DNA from: Isoetes taiwanensis
Lineage: Eukaryota > Streptophyta > Lycopodiopsida > Isoetales > Isoetaceae
Assembly (NCBI GenBank): GCA_021234155.1
Contig: JAJEKV010000036.1
Span: forward strand, 1,806,777 to 1,870,776
Direction of reading: 5' to 3'
Length of the DNA stretch: 64,000 bases
In this document: in pieces, positions 42,829 through 55,679 of the stretch
How the letters are laid out: each line of letters begins with the position of its first letter
How positions within the stretch are numbered: the stretch's first letter is position 1
The notes under the pieces: model-generated
The model's input: only the letters and a program-made list of their open reading frames with translations
Databases searched by the model: none
Told to the model about the DNA's origin: nothing
Made by a program: the position numbers and the translations under genes

Positions 42829-43496
42829 ATGGAAAGCTCTCAATCCAGACCACACAATCTGGACATCAAGGGCTGGGATAATGCCACGTCAGAGGGGGCT
42901 GCAAAACGAAGACTACCCTCAGTTTGGCTCCTCTGTACCTATGTCCTTTTCTTCGTCTTGAGTGGCTATGGCGAACGTCCACCGTATGCGTAGGATCTGT
43001 TTCTCTTTGCTTCTGCTCTTTGCCCCCCATTCCCTGGCCAAAATCAGCAACGTCGAAATGACTGCTCTTGAGCAAATTGGAGAGGCCCTTCACTACACCG
43101 ATTCTGCCTTTTACTCTGATCCTTGTAATTCTGCAGCTATTGAATGTGACTCCACAAACACTACCATCGTTAAGCTCAATTTTCGCGGGAAGGAATTATC
43201 AGGAATTGTCCCTGAAGCCTTTGGTTCCCTTTCAAATCTCACAAGTCTGGACCTTGCAAAAAACAACCTTGTAGGCGCAATTCCTCGAGGTTTAGGTAAC
43301 CTTACTCTGCTCACATATCTGAACCTCGGTACTTGTAGCTTTAACGGTTCCCTTCCAGAGGGATTGGGCAATCTTACCAAATTGATAGAATTCTATGTGG
43401 ACAACAATCAGTTGACAGGGCCCATTTCGTCTTTTATAGGACAGCTTACCAATCTCCAATATTTTTATGCCTACCATAATCACTTAAATGGTACCA

Positions 43497-44306
43497 ACCC
43501 TTAAAAAAGCCTTCTTGGACATCTTGGCAATTACTGCCATGGCTCATAAATCATTAAAAGGGAAAAAAATATGACAGGGATTGGGACAAAGTTGGGAGAT
43601 TTAATGGTACATTTCAATTTTTTTCTACTGTACTAACTGAGTTTGATGGTATTCTCCACAGCTCATCAGAGGAGGCTACTTAGGATGGGAGCGCCAGTGA
43701 AATTATTTGAGGAGGATAATGAGGAGGATTCTGATGAAGAGTCTAGGATGTCAAGAGTTGAGCTGGCTGATAACTTGATCAAACTGAAGCAGGAGATGAT
43801 CCATGCCAAAGCCATAAGGAAAATGTTAAACAAGCACGAGGTATGGAGACACAATGGGCTGAAACAGGTTTTCCTTAATCTCTTTCATAAATGGCAGCAG
43901 AAACGGGAAGCCCATGTCATGCTCCTCACGGACTACACCAAATTCAGTGTGGACAAGATGCTTAGGATCTTTGGTAATACAAAGGTTGATGATCTTACCA
44001 TTCAAGATCTGGTGGATGTGTCCTAGATTGGAATGGCCTGACTGGTTTTTTCAGATAACTATTTCACCTCTCTCATGGTCATTAAATTTTGGATCAAAAC
44101 TGTGACTGATCACTGTATGATCAGATAAATTATATGTTTAAATGTTGTTTATCAGTACCTTAGGTACAGGGTTCGGCCTCAACCAGGGAGATCCCCTTGA
44201 TTTCAGGCAGAACACCTTTTTTGTACTATGTATTTTCCTTAAATGAAATATAAAAAACCCCTTGCCCTCAAAAAAATAAAATAAAAAAATAAAAAAAATG
44301 GTACCA
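43497..44306 (+). mobile_element. Retrotransposed insert with poly(A) end and 11-bp target-site duplication
   Basis: The insert ends at an A-rich tail (44270-44298) and is flanked by AAATGGTACCA at 43486-43496 and 44296-44306. Removing it and one repeat restores the LRR frame. Poly(A) plus an 11-bp duplication is the hallmark of LINE-driven target-primed reverse transcription. It carries a 127-codon ORF but no RT or endonuclease, so it is a processed retrocopy or a LINE-mobilised non-autonomous sequence. Confidence 0.9.
43646..44026 (+). CDS. Hypothetical ORF inside the retrotransposed insert (127 aa)
   Basis: The ORF starts MVFSTAHQRRLLRMGAPVKL, has an acidic stretch (FEEDNEEDSDEESRMS), then a helical charged region ending in GNTKVDDLTIQDLVDVS. 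No family recognised. It could be the coding part of a host mRNA copied by LINE machinery; the stop is followed by about 270 bp of 3' untranslated sequence before the poly(A). Confidence 0.45.
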   Translation: MVFSTAHQRRLLRMGAPVKLFEEDNEEDSDEESRMSRVELADNLIKLKQEMIHAKAIRKMLNKHEVWRHNGLKQVFLNLFHKWQQKREAHVMLLTDYTKFSVDKMLRIFGNTKVDDLTIQDLVDVS

Positions 44307-45737
44307 TTCCATCTCAGCTTGGTGACTGCAGCAGTTTGATCTATCTTCGCATCCAAGAAAATTCATTTTCTGGTGAGACTTCTTTTCTCCAAGGCTTGAA
44401 CAATCTTCAGTACTTAGATCTGTCTTACAATCAGTTCTCTGGAAGCATTTTCAAAACTCTGCAGGGTTTAACTAGCTTAACTGAAGGATACTTCAGGAAA
44501 AACAATTTCACTGACTCTCCATCATCCATATCCATCTCTTCAGTACTTAGACTTAGCATTAAACCAGATAATAGGAAGCATTCCGCAGAACTTTGGTGGA
44601 AGCTCTTTGCAAAACCTAGTTCTAGACCACAATAACCTTACCCAAGAAGTCCCCGATGGAAGCTTCTCTTCTATGTCCAGCCTTCAGAGACTCTGTAGCC
44701 AAGGGCATACTTGGGCAACACAGAGATAAACTATGCATTCAATTATTTTACTGATGCTAGCCTCAAGACATTTAGCTGCAACATTTCAAGCCCTACATCA
44801 TTGGATCACTGTTCTCCCTCTGTACCTGGCAGCCTTCAAAGTTTTGCAATCAATGCTGGAGGTGATAATATGACATTTGAGAACTTACAGTTCCAACCTG
44901 ATTTGGAATATGGATTTGGGTTCCATTATGATAGTAGTGGTTCAAGAACATGGGCTTTAGAGATATCATCAGAAAATTCTAAAGTTGTTAGCAAACCTGA
45001 CCTTACAAATCTTGCACAAATATACAGATCCATGCGTTCAACAGAAGAATGTTTAGCCTATCATGGAAGTCAGTTATAGCCAGGAAAATATAATGTCACG
45101 CTTTACTTTGCAGAAATAGAAGGTGATCAAACTGGATATAGAGTGTTTGATGTCTATATCCAAGGAAGTCTGGTAAGAAAGGATTTGGATGTGTATGATT
45201 TGGTAGAAAAAAAACAAGCCATACATCATCTACAATGAAACTGAAGTTACAAGCGGCATCCTTTCTGTTCAACTAATTTATGATGGCAACACCAGTGGAT
45301 CTGGCGCAATTAGCCGGGGAGGACCTATGATATCAACCATATCTGTGATCTTAACAAAGCCTTATTCAAACATCCCTAGCACTTCAAGTACTAGTGCTTC
45401 CAAGTCCAGTAGAAACGCTATAATTATTGGTTGCACTATTGCATTATTTCTGATCCTTGTAGCAACAGGGTTGTTACTCATCTTCTGCTCAAGAAGGAAG
45501 AAGAGCCATGCTTCACTTGAAAATGAACACCAACCAAAGATTGGACTAATGGAGTATCATCATGTTACACTTTGTAAGGCCACAAACAATTCCAGCGAAT
45601 TATCCAAAATAGGAGAAGGTGGCTTTGGATCAGTCTACAAGGGTGTGCTGCCAAATCGCTATATAGTCGCTACCAAGCATCTACATGGAGACAGAACTGC
45701 AAAACAGGAAGAAGAGTTTAAAAAGGAAATTCAGCCA

Positions 45738-46460
45738 CTCCTGTTCGTGCATTGAAATCTCCAAGAATTATGACACTACCCAACTGCTTGTGTTGCTGAA
45801 TGTCATCTTATAGATCGACGTAAGGATTCATCCTATCCAACATCTGAGTGGCTGTGAGAAAAGTTGCTCTCTGCATGAGGGAAGTAGCAGGCGACCAGGA
45901 AGAGAGAGTTGCCACTATAATTGTGCACCCATACCCACATATACTGTTTGTGTCTGTCTCTCTTGTGCAAGGAGATTGACTGCGTCAAACTATTCGATAA
46001 TAACAGGCAACCCCGGCGTGTCCCCTCTTTCCTATGCAGCTATTGAATACTCAAAAATGTTGGTATCCTGAAAGATCGGGTAGCATGTGCCCTACATGCT
46101 CCCATGTCTCCATGAGGAAGATGAGATCCATTCCTGCAGCCACGGGGTTGAGGTTATCCCCCTTCTGCCATGGAAAACACCGACAGTTCCAGGAGACCAC
46201 TTGGAGGCACATTTCCTATTTGTTAGCAGCAGATGTATGCGCCGACTGTGTTGCGGAAAAAAAGCGAGGAGCAAAAGCAGGATGAGTCGAGGAGCGGGGC
46301 AAGAAGCTGTGGGAGCGGAGGTAGCATGTGACTGAGGGGCGGTGGCCACTAAGGGAGTGGGATCAGGACGTGGAGCTAGAGCAGGCAGGGTAGGAACATG
46401 ATCAGCTGGGGGTTGTGGCTGTGGCAGAGTGGCCTTGGGGGTCTGTAGCGACATTTGGGG
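45738..46460 (-). mobile_element. LINE endonuclease, first half
   Basis: The minus strand reads VVSWNCR and MDLIFLMETWEH in broken frames (about 46220-46090), then LGDFNARTG at 45765-45738. These are the N-terminal and catalytic motifs of a plant LINE endonuclease. The element stops at 45738 against the receptor-kinase code. Its continuation is at 39302-39995 on the same strand. Confidence 0.75.
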
Positions 46461-47799
46461 GCGAAAAATGCCTTAGAGAAGTCCGTAGCCTTTATTATTT
46501 TATTCTGACTACCAACTTGAGACACAAGCATTTGTAGTCTATAATCCCCCTTTCACATCATAACTTAAATTGCATTATCCCCAAACAACAGTCGCTCATA
46601 CCTATACAGATGTGTATGGCATAAATATATTTCCATCCCAGACAATATCATCTTTCATATGCCATATGCTCAATATCCATTGGCCTAAAATGCTATAATG
46701 AATTAATGTCTTGTACATACTGCAATACAGCACATCAAAACATCCATATATCAATAACGATATAGTTGGCTGGTTCATTAAATCGTACTTTATTATATAT
46801 GGTTTAGAAGGTTTTGGGCATGTATTGTATGATTTTAGGTATGTGTTTAGGGCAAAAGGGAATCTTTAGGGTTCCTGTATTTTCAGAAATTGTTTGTTAG
46901 GGCCGAGAATGCAGAGCGATGGTTTGATGCAACCATCGGAATTTAGAAGGTAAGGCTTTCTACAATTTCCCTTTATTTAGTTTTTCGTCTTAGGTTAAAT
47001 TTAGTAGCTTAGGTTTAGCAGGAACAGATGAAGCAGATGCGGGCAGGCAGGCAGATGCGGCAGCCGATTTGTAGGAAGGAGAGGCAGAAGGGCAAGTCGT
47101 TGCATCACTGTTTGCATGTTAGAGGAGCTTATATGGTGCTAGTCGATTACCAGATCCTATTCATAATGATTGAAAAACTCTAGTTATGTATTTGCCGACT
47201 CCTATCTGTTCCTAAAAGAATAGCCTCTGTGCGGACCTTCCAGGCACAACATAAATGCGCAGGGGGTTCGAATCCCCCAGTCTATTTCTTCAATGTGATC
47301 GTAGGTAGCGAATCGAACTTGCTGTAAGTGTGGCGAATCTGCAGGTGAAGGCATGAGGCTGCTGCTCATGCCTGTGCAGGTGCTTCTATGGCAGCCTGTA
47401 GGAGGATGGTGGCAGCAGCCCTCTTGATGCAGCAGCATGGCGACTGTGATTAAGGCAAGCCATAAACTAGATGCTTGTAGGGTCGAGTCTTCTACTAGAA
47501 GCTCATCCTTTTAGCCAAATTAGCATGTCCATATTTGGAGTGCACCTATAATAGTGGGAAGGAGGAGTCTTTTTAGATGAATTCTATTTTGAAGTCAAGC
47601 AAATATTAGGGGCCCTGGCCAAAGGTTGTCAAATCCCTAAATTATAGAGCCACCTAAGCGTTTGACCCTATCAAACGATGAGGTGTACACTTAGGATGGC
47701 TCTTCAGGAAATATTCCCCATAATATGCCCTCATTACAAGCCTCAGCATCGATAATATACATATTGTGGAGTTAATCGCATAGCATAATTATAAACCTT
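46461..47799. other. No recognised gene
   Basis: AT-rich DNA. CAGGGGGTTCGAATCCCCCAG at 47259-47279 looks like a tRNA T-arm, but no matching acceptor or anticodon arm was found. Nothing coding. Confidence 0.5.
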
Positions 47800-48960
47800 C
47801 TACATCATAAACGACTAAAGAAATTGTTCCACAATTGTTGGCCCAACCTTTGATCAGTCATAGCATGTACCTGCTTACCGAGTTTGGGTCTAAGAAAAAT
47901 TAAGATCCTAAAGAAATATCTGTAGTTTTGGGAGAATACAAGTTCTCTGCACCTCTTCCAAGTAATCCATAGAAGCCATCCCTTACACAAATGTATGGCG
48001 GTCTTCTTTACTGTAGACCAACCTGTATGATATATTTCTAGCACAATGGAGACGACTGGAGAGGAGATCCCAAATACTTCTTTCACCCGGTCCTAAGTTG
48101 TTGTGATGGACCCATGGGAGACCGCTCGAGTAGATCTTGGTGTGGTGTTTCCTAATACCACCATAAGAGGGTGGTATGGATTTCTCATAATATCCGGACG
48201 TTTTGGCCAGTTGGTTAAGCCGAGGTGGTTAACAAACGTTACATTTGGTATCACAGTAGGTCCCATGGTTGATCGCTCGAGTATTTGATCCTTGAATGTG
48301 CCTATGGGGCATTCCCAAGACACTGGCATAAATGGGTAGAAGCGACTACTCATAAACGTCTAGATGGTTTTGCCCAGTTAGTTAAGGGCATGTTGATTAG
48401 GAAGGCTACATTTGGTATCAGAGCTAAGTCTCGAATTCGAGTCTTCAGGGGTGCCTATATGCATGGGTAATTTGGTAATCTTGGTAACCACCGAGTCAGT
48501 TATATACTGGTTAAATCATAGACTTGGATGCTCGAGGACGAGCATAGTTCTAGTGGGAGAGATTGTAACGGATCTTTGAATGTGCCTGCGGGGCGTTCCC
48601 GAGACACCGACATAAATGGGTAGAAGCGTACTTATAAATATCTAGATGGTTTTGCCCAGTTGTTTAAGGGCATGTCGGTTAGGAACATTACAGTTGCTTG
48701 AGTATCAATGCATTCCATGAAGCAATACTCGACCGTCTCATCCTTTTGATCACACATGAGGCACGGGGGCTGGCCTCGAATTTACTGACCAAATAGTTAG
48801 TCCTCAGTCCGCCATTCTTTTAGGAGAATGGCTGCGCCTTCTTCATTGCCACCCCATACAAAATTCCTTCCTGAATCGTTAGCTGTTGCACACATTCTTT
48901 GGTGCCAATAATACTGATGCTACGTACATATGCAAGCTGCAAAGTATTGATTTTGCTACT
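47800..48960 (-). mobile_element. LINE C-terminal (zf-RVT) relic, split by a TRIM-like element
   Basis: The minus strand from 48960 reads NFVWGGNEEGAAILLKEW, then CLMCDQKDETVEYCFMEC, the Cys-containing end of plant LINE ORF2. It breaks at 48693 and resumes at 48098 (VKEVFGISS ... WSTVKKTAIHLCKGWLLWIT). The C-x2-C ... C spacing and the W-rich end fit the family. Confidence 0.75.
48102..48692 (+). mobile_element. TRIM-like miniature LTR retrotransposon with tandem LTR units
   Basis: The insertion interrupts the LINE relic and is flanked by GTTGT (48097-48101) and GTTGC (48693-48697), a near-perfect 5-bp duplication. It begins TGTGATGGACCCATGG and ends GGAACATTACA. Three LTR-like units are visible: 48102-48241, about 48250-48409 and 48566-48692. 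The first two are followed by TGGTATCA-type primer sites (TTTGGTATCACAG at about 48242; TGGTATCAGAGC at 48412). A purine-rich GTGGGAGAGA precedes the last unit. There is no coding capacity. Alternating LTR-PBS-LTR-PBS-LTR suggests a tandem element formed by recombination. Confidence 0.8.
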
Positions 48961-49745
48961 ACAATCCTACTGAATAGAATTGATTTTTCTAGGTGTTAGA
49001 ATAGAATGAAATTGAATTTTTTATCCGCAAGGACCAAAATGGTATATGGGACCCACCACAAGGGATCCACCAAAATACTATATGGGACCCACTACAAGGG
49101 ATCCAGCTCATCTATTGCAATTGCGTTGCGGTTGACAAGATGTCCTAGTGCAATGGCATGGTATGCCCTACGTAGACTGATACAATTGACATACCATTGG
49201 CAGCAGAAGCAATCGTATAGCCTTTTTTAAATTTTCAAACTGTTATGTTGTGACTGGTATTTTGGCAAGTTCCGGTTGAGAGTTTTCAGTCAAATATGGT
49301 GGGAAAATAAAATCAAATACGTTGCTGCATGACATTATGTTGTGAATTGTGAACCAACAGCCTTAGTATTTGTCATTATTATTTGTCAGGTAGCTTTCCA
49401 AGTTCTTTACTTTGCCTTTAGTGTCAGGTCATTGTTCTCTAATGACTCGTCACTTGCACAGGTCACGTCAATATCATGAAGAATGCCAATTGCAAGCATG
49501 GAGAAAGTCATATGCTTCATGACTGTAACAGATCAATCTCTCCAACTTAAAATAAATAAGTATAAAATCTTACAGTCAAATCCAAAGTAGGTTGAGTTTA
49601 AATTTCAACGTTTGTGGGTGATACCCCATGTTCCATCTGATAATCATTACTTTGGAAGAATAAATCCCCTAAATCTTGATAAAATAATCTGGGCCAACGG
49701 CAAAAAAATCCCCGCCAGGTCTCAAGATTAAAGATCCCAAAAGTT
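48961..49745. other. No recognised gene; short duplication
   Basis: TATATGGGACCCACCACAAG at 49043 recurs at 49079 (36-bp period). This is the region downstream of the RING/VWA gene, which is read on the minus strand. Confidence 0.55.
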
Positions 49746-52578
49746 CTATAGACCAATATGTAATCTATCCCTAGGACTAGATAGGTGCAACATCATTCTT
49801 GGTGATGTGTTTGCAAACATATCTCCTAGAACTGGTTGTATTTCACATGATGCAGGAATGGATCTGGTGGACGTTAGATTTGGTAAAGACATTGTTTGTG
49901 AACGAAACACCATATCTACCATCGATGGTGTTTGGTAATCACGACTCTGGCCTTCAACAGAATCCCCTCGGGTGGTTGCCCGCTGTTGGAAGTGGGAGCT
50001 CTGTGCAGACAATGCATATGCCCTCCCAGACCTTTCATATGCCTGCCTGTTTGCCATTCTAGCTTGGATCTCATCAAGCTCATTATCTAATGCAATGGAT
50101 AGGTGATCAACAGCCAAAAAAGCAGCAGATCTTCTTAAGGCCATCTTTGCTCCCCGCAGAACTTTCCTTGCACCAGAAATGTCTCCAGCATCTGCCAACG
50201 ACCCCGCTTCTGAAATTGCTTGAGCAGTTTGAATCCTGTTCCTTTGTCTATCAACCTCAATATTGACAGTATGACCATCTCCAACACAGCTTGGTCTGGT
50301 GATAGAAAGAGCATGTTCTAGGGTAGCTTTACATTCATTGGAGACGGGGTTCTTGTATTTGCTTTTCACTCTTATAACTGGCCGTTCTTCATCATGAGGC
50401 ATATCCAATGTAGGAAGTTTGATCTCTAATAAAATGTCTCGCTCCTCTTCTGCATATAAGTCGCCTAGTTTCACAGAGCCAAATGTGCCTTGATCGTCTA
50501 AATGAGTCTCATAAGTTCCAGCCTGAATAGACTTCAGCGTTGCACCCTCTAACTCAACGGAAATAAATAACTGAGCCTCCTGTACAACCACACTAAGCAG
50601 GCCACCTATGCATTGGGCAAAGGCATCCTGCACAGCCCCCTCTGTCTGAATGAATGAAAACGTCCCACCGGACAATTGCGAAATAGAATGCATAATAACA
50701 GCATCATGATCAGCTCCAAACCCAAATGCATGAACAGGAATTCGCATCTGCCCAGTTTGTGTGGTTCCTCTAAGAGACTCCGGTACTAGGTAATGATAAT
50801 CAGCTCTTCCACATGAACCAGAAAGAGGCAACTGACCTCTTATGCCCATGCTATAAGTGTCCTGCCCATCTGAAAGCAACATTATGCTGGAAACTGGGTT
50901 ATGGTCTTGACGTTCATCAAGCACTTTTGCACCTTTTCGTAGTCCTTCGGCAATATTTGTGCCACCTGTAGCTATTAGTGCATCAATCGCTCGCAAAGCT
51001 AACTGCTTTCCTCCTCCAACCATTTTTCTTAAGGGGAAGACTCTTCTTGCTGTAGAATTAAACACAACTATAGAGAGGCGATCTGCTGAGCTAAGGTTAT
51101 GGATAACAAAATCCATAGCACGCTTAAGGAGGACAAGCTTCGTGCCAGCCATGCTTCCACTCACATCAAGCACAGTCACAAGATCAATTGGTGCTCTTTT
51201 GCTGGGGTCTAAAATCTGGGGTGAAACATCCAAAGAACTTGAAGTAACATTGAAATTCATTGTGTGGCAGTGAGGACCAATCATATTCCTATTTCTTTGA
51301 ACGTTGGAAACAACTTCATAGTTCTGATGTTTCAACTTTCTATTGGCTGCTTTAACATGAACAAGGACTGTGAAGCTCTCAAGCTCAGCTGAATATAGAA
51401 CACTTTCTAACTCCGCACAACAACGTAATTCAAGCTCAAAGTCAAGCTCAAAGTCTGTAGAGCCTTCATGAGGTGCCAAATTACTTACAGATTCTCCCTC
51501 GTCTTGCTCGGATTCAGCTATTGCAAGAGCACTGCTGCTTGCACCTCCAGTTTCTACAACACCAGTTTCCAAAACTTCAGTAGCTAGATCTTGGGAGGGA
51601 AAATTAATAGCACATGTTGGTTGGATGTGTTTCCTTGCATCTGTCTCGCTGATCAATGGTTCATCATCATTGAAAATATTTGGTTCTGGAGAATTGCTTC
51701 TGCGTATACCACGGGCACGTGCAATGGATTCATCAAGGATGCGGAGAACAGGATCCAATCTTTGCACCTCTTCTTCAGCTTCCAAAGTCCCATTTCCATT
51801 TGAACCATGCTGCACAGATACTCCAGGGCTTAAAGTATTGCTTCTTGGTGACCTTGCAGCTCCCTTTAAATATTTTGGTGCCTGCTGCGGAGCTTGCCAG
51901 GGAACTTCATTCCACTTTGCCCTGCAAACAGGGCAGATCAAGTTCCCATGCCTAACACTGGCTGCTATACACAAAAAGTGAAATGTGTGGGAACATTCAG
52001 CTGTGAAAAGTGCACGTCCTAGCCCTGGTTTCATGACTTCCAAACATATGGCACAGGTGCACTATATAACAAGAAACCACATCATTCAGAATATACAAGC
52101 AAGAGATTGCATTACCAAACATGTGAAACTCCATATAAAGTGCAGATATTCATGCTCAATTCAACTATCAACTTTCAAATTTATTGATAACTGATCAGAC
52201 CCAGCAAAATAAGCTAGAATATCTTTAAAATGAAAATTTTAAGATGCACCCGTTATGGCATTCTCTTCAATGCAATGATTCTACAGAGTGATGTTAAGAA
52301 CTTGAAGAAAACCTCATCTTTTTTACTCTCGCTTTTTCATCACATACCCGGGAGAAGCGAAAGCTACGAAGAAGATGCAGCCGTGAAGGCGACCTTGTAG
52401 GTGTGAAATTTGCAGGAGATAGTGCAGAAGCTGTATCTGACATGCTTACTCTAGATACTTCTGTACTCTGGTAACCAGCATCAGAGCTTCGAGTCAATGC
52501 ATCATCTGTTTCTAAGGTTGAAGTTAGACACATATGCTGCTGAAGTGCCATCCTTGCTTTTCTCCAACCATTTGCCAT
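49746..52578 (-). CDS. RING-H2 / VWA E3 ubiquitin ligase, WAV3-like
   Basis: Two coding exons: exon 1 52578-52327 (ATG at 52578, MANGWRKARMALQQHM) and exon 2 52061-49746, with a 265-bp phase-0 intron (GTAAAA ... TATAG). The protein is about 855 residues. RING-H2 at the junction: CAIC, CSHTFHFLC, CPVCRAKW. A complete VWA domain follows with MIDAS motif DVSGSMAG, a downstream Thr (ATGGTNIAEGL) and Asp (LLSDGQDT), then a Vwaint-like C-terminal region. Arabidopsis WAV3-family proteins of this layout are E3 ligases that affect root gravitropism. All zinc ligands and MIDAS residues are present, so it is probably functional. The start at 52578 is chosen because MANGWRKA resembles the family N-terminus and no upstream in-frame ATG is evident. 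A 5' untranslated exon may exist. Confidence 0.92.
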
Positions 52579-53940
52579 TGGTTTCTGTCTTAAGATCCAC
52601 AATATTCAAGAAGGGCAAGCATCAGACTGCCTTGCCAAGCCACCGCACTTCAAAAGGGGAATGGTACCCCTTTTGCATTTGACTGCCTTGCCATCCACTG
52701 CTCTCCAAGAAGGAGAATAGTATCCCGTTTTAGTGCTATGTTGCTCAGTTATCCTCTTGCGCATAGTGAGTTAATACTCTCCAACGAATGTTCCTAGATG
52801 TAAAGGAATTAGACTGCCAAGTTTACTTCGTTTTCCGAATGGAAACAAGATGGTTAAATCACACCTAGAGAAAGCATAAGGCGTTGAATGCTGGATCCGT
52901 CTCCCACAAGGCTCGTCCATGACCGGGACTAAGAAAAAAAAAGCCTTCATCAGGATGGGACCGATGAAAGCCCATTGACCTACACCAATAAATCACTGTA
53001 AGTGAAGATTGGAAAGAGCAAAGGAAGGTGTACCTTGAAAGCTTAGAAAATGAAGTTTTTAGTCGCACTTCGGGTACCTGTCCATTGTTGTGTGCTTTAA
53101 CAGATTCCTTCGTAAATCGACCCGCAACCCACTATTTCTGTCATTGCATTATCAAGCATTAAGATGCTGCTGTGATGACAAGTGCCCAATAAAGTTGACC
53201 CACTTAACGGAATCAACAAAGGGGCCGAATCGAATGAAGAAGAGACAGGTTTGACCCGGATAGGATCAGACAATGATTTGAAGGGGAAGAAGAAGTGCGA
53301 ATTTTGAGATAATATCTCAGCATCGATTATAGAGCAACAAATATTTGGAAGGGTCCAAAATGGTGCGCATACTCTGTTGGGCCTTTTCCAAGGAAAAGAA
53401 GAAGGAAAGAGCCGGCATGGATCAAAGTCAACCATTACACCCACCTAGATCTCAACCACTGTACACAAAAAACCCATTCATGCCCACTTTGTTCCGTTGA
53501 AAGGACCAATCCGCTGCGTTTTTTAATGGGAAAAATGGCTGTGGAATAGTGCCCATTTCTGACAAGAGGGTTTCTTGCCAAGCAGAGGAGCAGGCGGCAA
53601 CGGGGGCTTATTATAAGACAAGAAGAAAAAGCTTGCAGACAAAGACCATGGACAGTTTGGTCCCTACCTAACAGTACTTGCACCCATTCTTCAACAAAAA
53701 AACAGATCAGATGTCGGATTCTTCAGCGTCGTAACAGATCTAGCAGTTTGGCTTTGCTTGATCCAACCAATTGCACAGATAGCGGACCATCCCCTCTTTA
53801 AGTTCTGACAAAGGATTCGTTTCCGAGGCCTCCCGTTAGGGTTTAGCGAATCTAAAATTACGAGAAAACTACCAGATTTACAAAAACACCCTGCTAAAAG
53901 TTTTTGAACTTCATCAGATTCAAAAGTCGTCTTCACGCTC
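52579..53940. other. Upstream region of the RING/VWA gene, with a 56-bp tandem repeat
   Basis: Likely promoter and 5' untranslated sequence of the minus-strand gene. GACTGCCTTGCCA at 52625 and 52681 begin two diverged copies of a 56-bp unit. No gene recognised. Confidence 0.55.
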
Positions 53941-55679
53941 TACATTAGGATAGGATCTTGGTGATCACTTAAACTACAGTTGGAGCATGTATTATTTAAA
54001 ATGTGAGCAATATGAGTGTAATTTCAATAAAAGTTCCTTTATGTGTTCAAAATAGTTATTTAATAGAATACTATAATTTCAAAGGTAGATAGGCCCAGCT
54101 AATCATGCAAGCAAGCCTAGGGGTACAATGCCTATTGCATGGGGACCCAAATCCTTTCAGATTCTTCACAACGACTGTGTTACAACATATATATATATGT
54201 ACTCGGTGGGATGGCAAATACCATCCCCAAAGACCTAAATAAGACAACTTTATAATAGAAAATCAACTATTTAACTACCAATTTGCTGAGTACGATCACT
54301 CTGCTACAAGATTTGGCAGTTAAAATGGAACACGCAACAACATATGAGGCAGTAAAAAAGCAACAGAGAAACAAGAGCAAACAAAAGTCTTAACAGAACC
54401 AAAAGCTCTTTGAAATTCAATTACAGAAAGAACTCATTAAAAAAATAAATAAAACCCAAAGAGGAACAAGGTGCTGCGCACGGAGGGTTGCCCTCCATGG
54501 CCGGAGGGTGAAGTGGCTTGGGAACAGTTTGACAACCACAGTACCACCCTATCATTCCCTGCCCTCTTGTTACTCCAAAAGTACACATTAGAAGAAGAAG
54601 GGGCGTTTGTTGTCTCCATTGTGCGCATTAATCTGTCAAAATATTATGTGATGAGACATGCCTGTATCAATTTTCCCTTGGTCTGGCCCACATTCTATGT
54701 AGTCAAGTACATAACTACATAACCAGTAAATAACTACATAGCCAATATAAAAGAAATATCGTTTTTAAAATTTTGTCCAACATATATCCATCATATGCCC
54801 AACATTTATATATTCTTAACACTTTCCCATCATTTTTTTGCATATGTTGGCTAATATTTGTAGAACATTTTCTTTGACATTATATTTTTTACAACAAGTA
54901 ATTGCCCAATATTTAATGCGTAACACTTATTAATATTTCGAGAACTATTTTTCAACATTGCGAACCAGGATTGCATAACATATATGCAAGTAACATTTGT
55001 CAATGTTTGCTAAGTATTTGCCATGATCTACCCATGCATAGCTATCATTGAAAGTAAACCCAATCTAAGAAATAGCATTCTGTCGTTTTCTACCCCTCCT
55101 CAATGCTAAAATTGCATTTCACAATTAGTAGGTTTGCATGTCTAATCGCTACATCGTATATTCGCTACATCCTAGCCATCCAAATATGGCATATACCCAA
55201 GCACATGCCATACCCCAAAAGCAGGGCCGTCCAACCCAAGTCAAGATGGGGTCAAAACCCCATTTCCACGTCAGCCTAAGGTTCATCAGGACGTATTCAT
55301 TTGAAGTCAATTCCATACATACATACAAGTAATAACTACGTAAACCTCAGATCACATAAGTTACAAAGCAGATGGCTGCCCTGGCAATGATGTGCACTGC
55401 CTTTACTTCCAAAGGAAATTACGTAAGGACACGGACTCCCATGGTCGCGAAAGTAAACCCCGTCCCACAAACCGAAGAAGAATTTTTTGCACACGCTCTG
55501 CTGACTCCACAACCCAAGTTACTTCCAAAGGAAATTAGAGAAGGGCACCATGCCCTGCTATGAAGCGGCAACTCGCTTCACAACTCTGTTCACAAAACCA
55601 GAGCAACCGCAGAGCTACTGTGTATTCACAAAACCCCGATCCCCTCGAAAAGAGCGAGAGGGCGTAACAAAACAAGGAA
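53941..55679. other. No recognised gene
   Basis: AT-rich DNA with small open frames only. ACTTCCAAAGGAAATTA occurs at 55405 and 55511, a short direct repeat. The 64-codon ORF at 55372 matches nothing I know. Confidence 0.55.

Larger units (their letters stand above)
42968..45735 (+). pseudogene. LRR-malectin receptor-like kinase, disrupted
   Basis: Starts at the ATG at 42968 (MANVHRMRR) with a hydrophobic signal peptide (ICFSLLLLFAPHSLA), then an N-cap with a Cys (DPCNSAAIEC) and plant LRRs (LSGIVPEAFGSLSNLTSLDL, NNLVGAIPRGLGNLTLLTYL). The LRR code is cut at 43496 by an insertion and resumes in frame at 44307 (NGT^IPSQLGDCSSLIYLR). A frameshifted LRR end, a malectin-like domain (FAINAGGDNMTFEN, TAG at 45077-45079), a membrane span (AIIIGCTIALFLILVATGLL), and the kinase start follow (IGEGGFGSVYKGVLPN, Lys in VATKHLHG). 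The kinase is lost at about 45735 where LINE sequence begins. The layout matches plant LRR-VIII-type receptors that sense extracellular signals. It cannot make an active kinase. Confidence 0.85.

Noticed and set aside
47202-47440. Possible tRNA gene because of a GGTTCGAATCC T-arm.
   Set aside because: No acceptor, D or anticodon arm can be paired around it.
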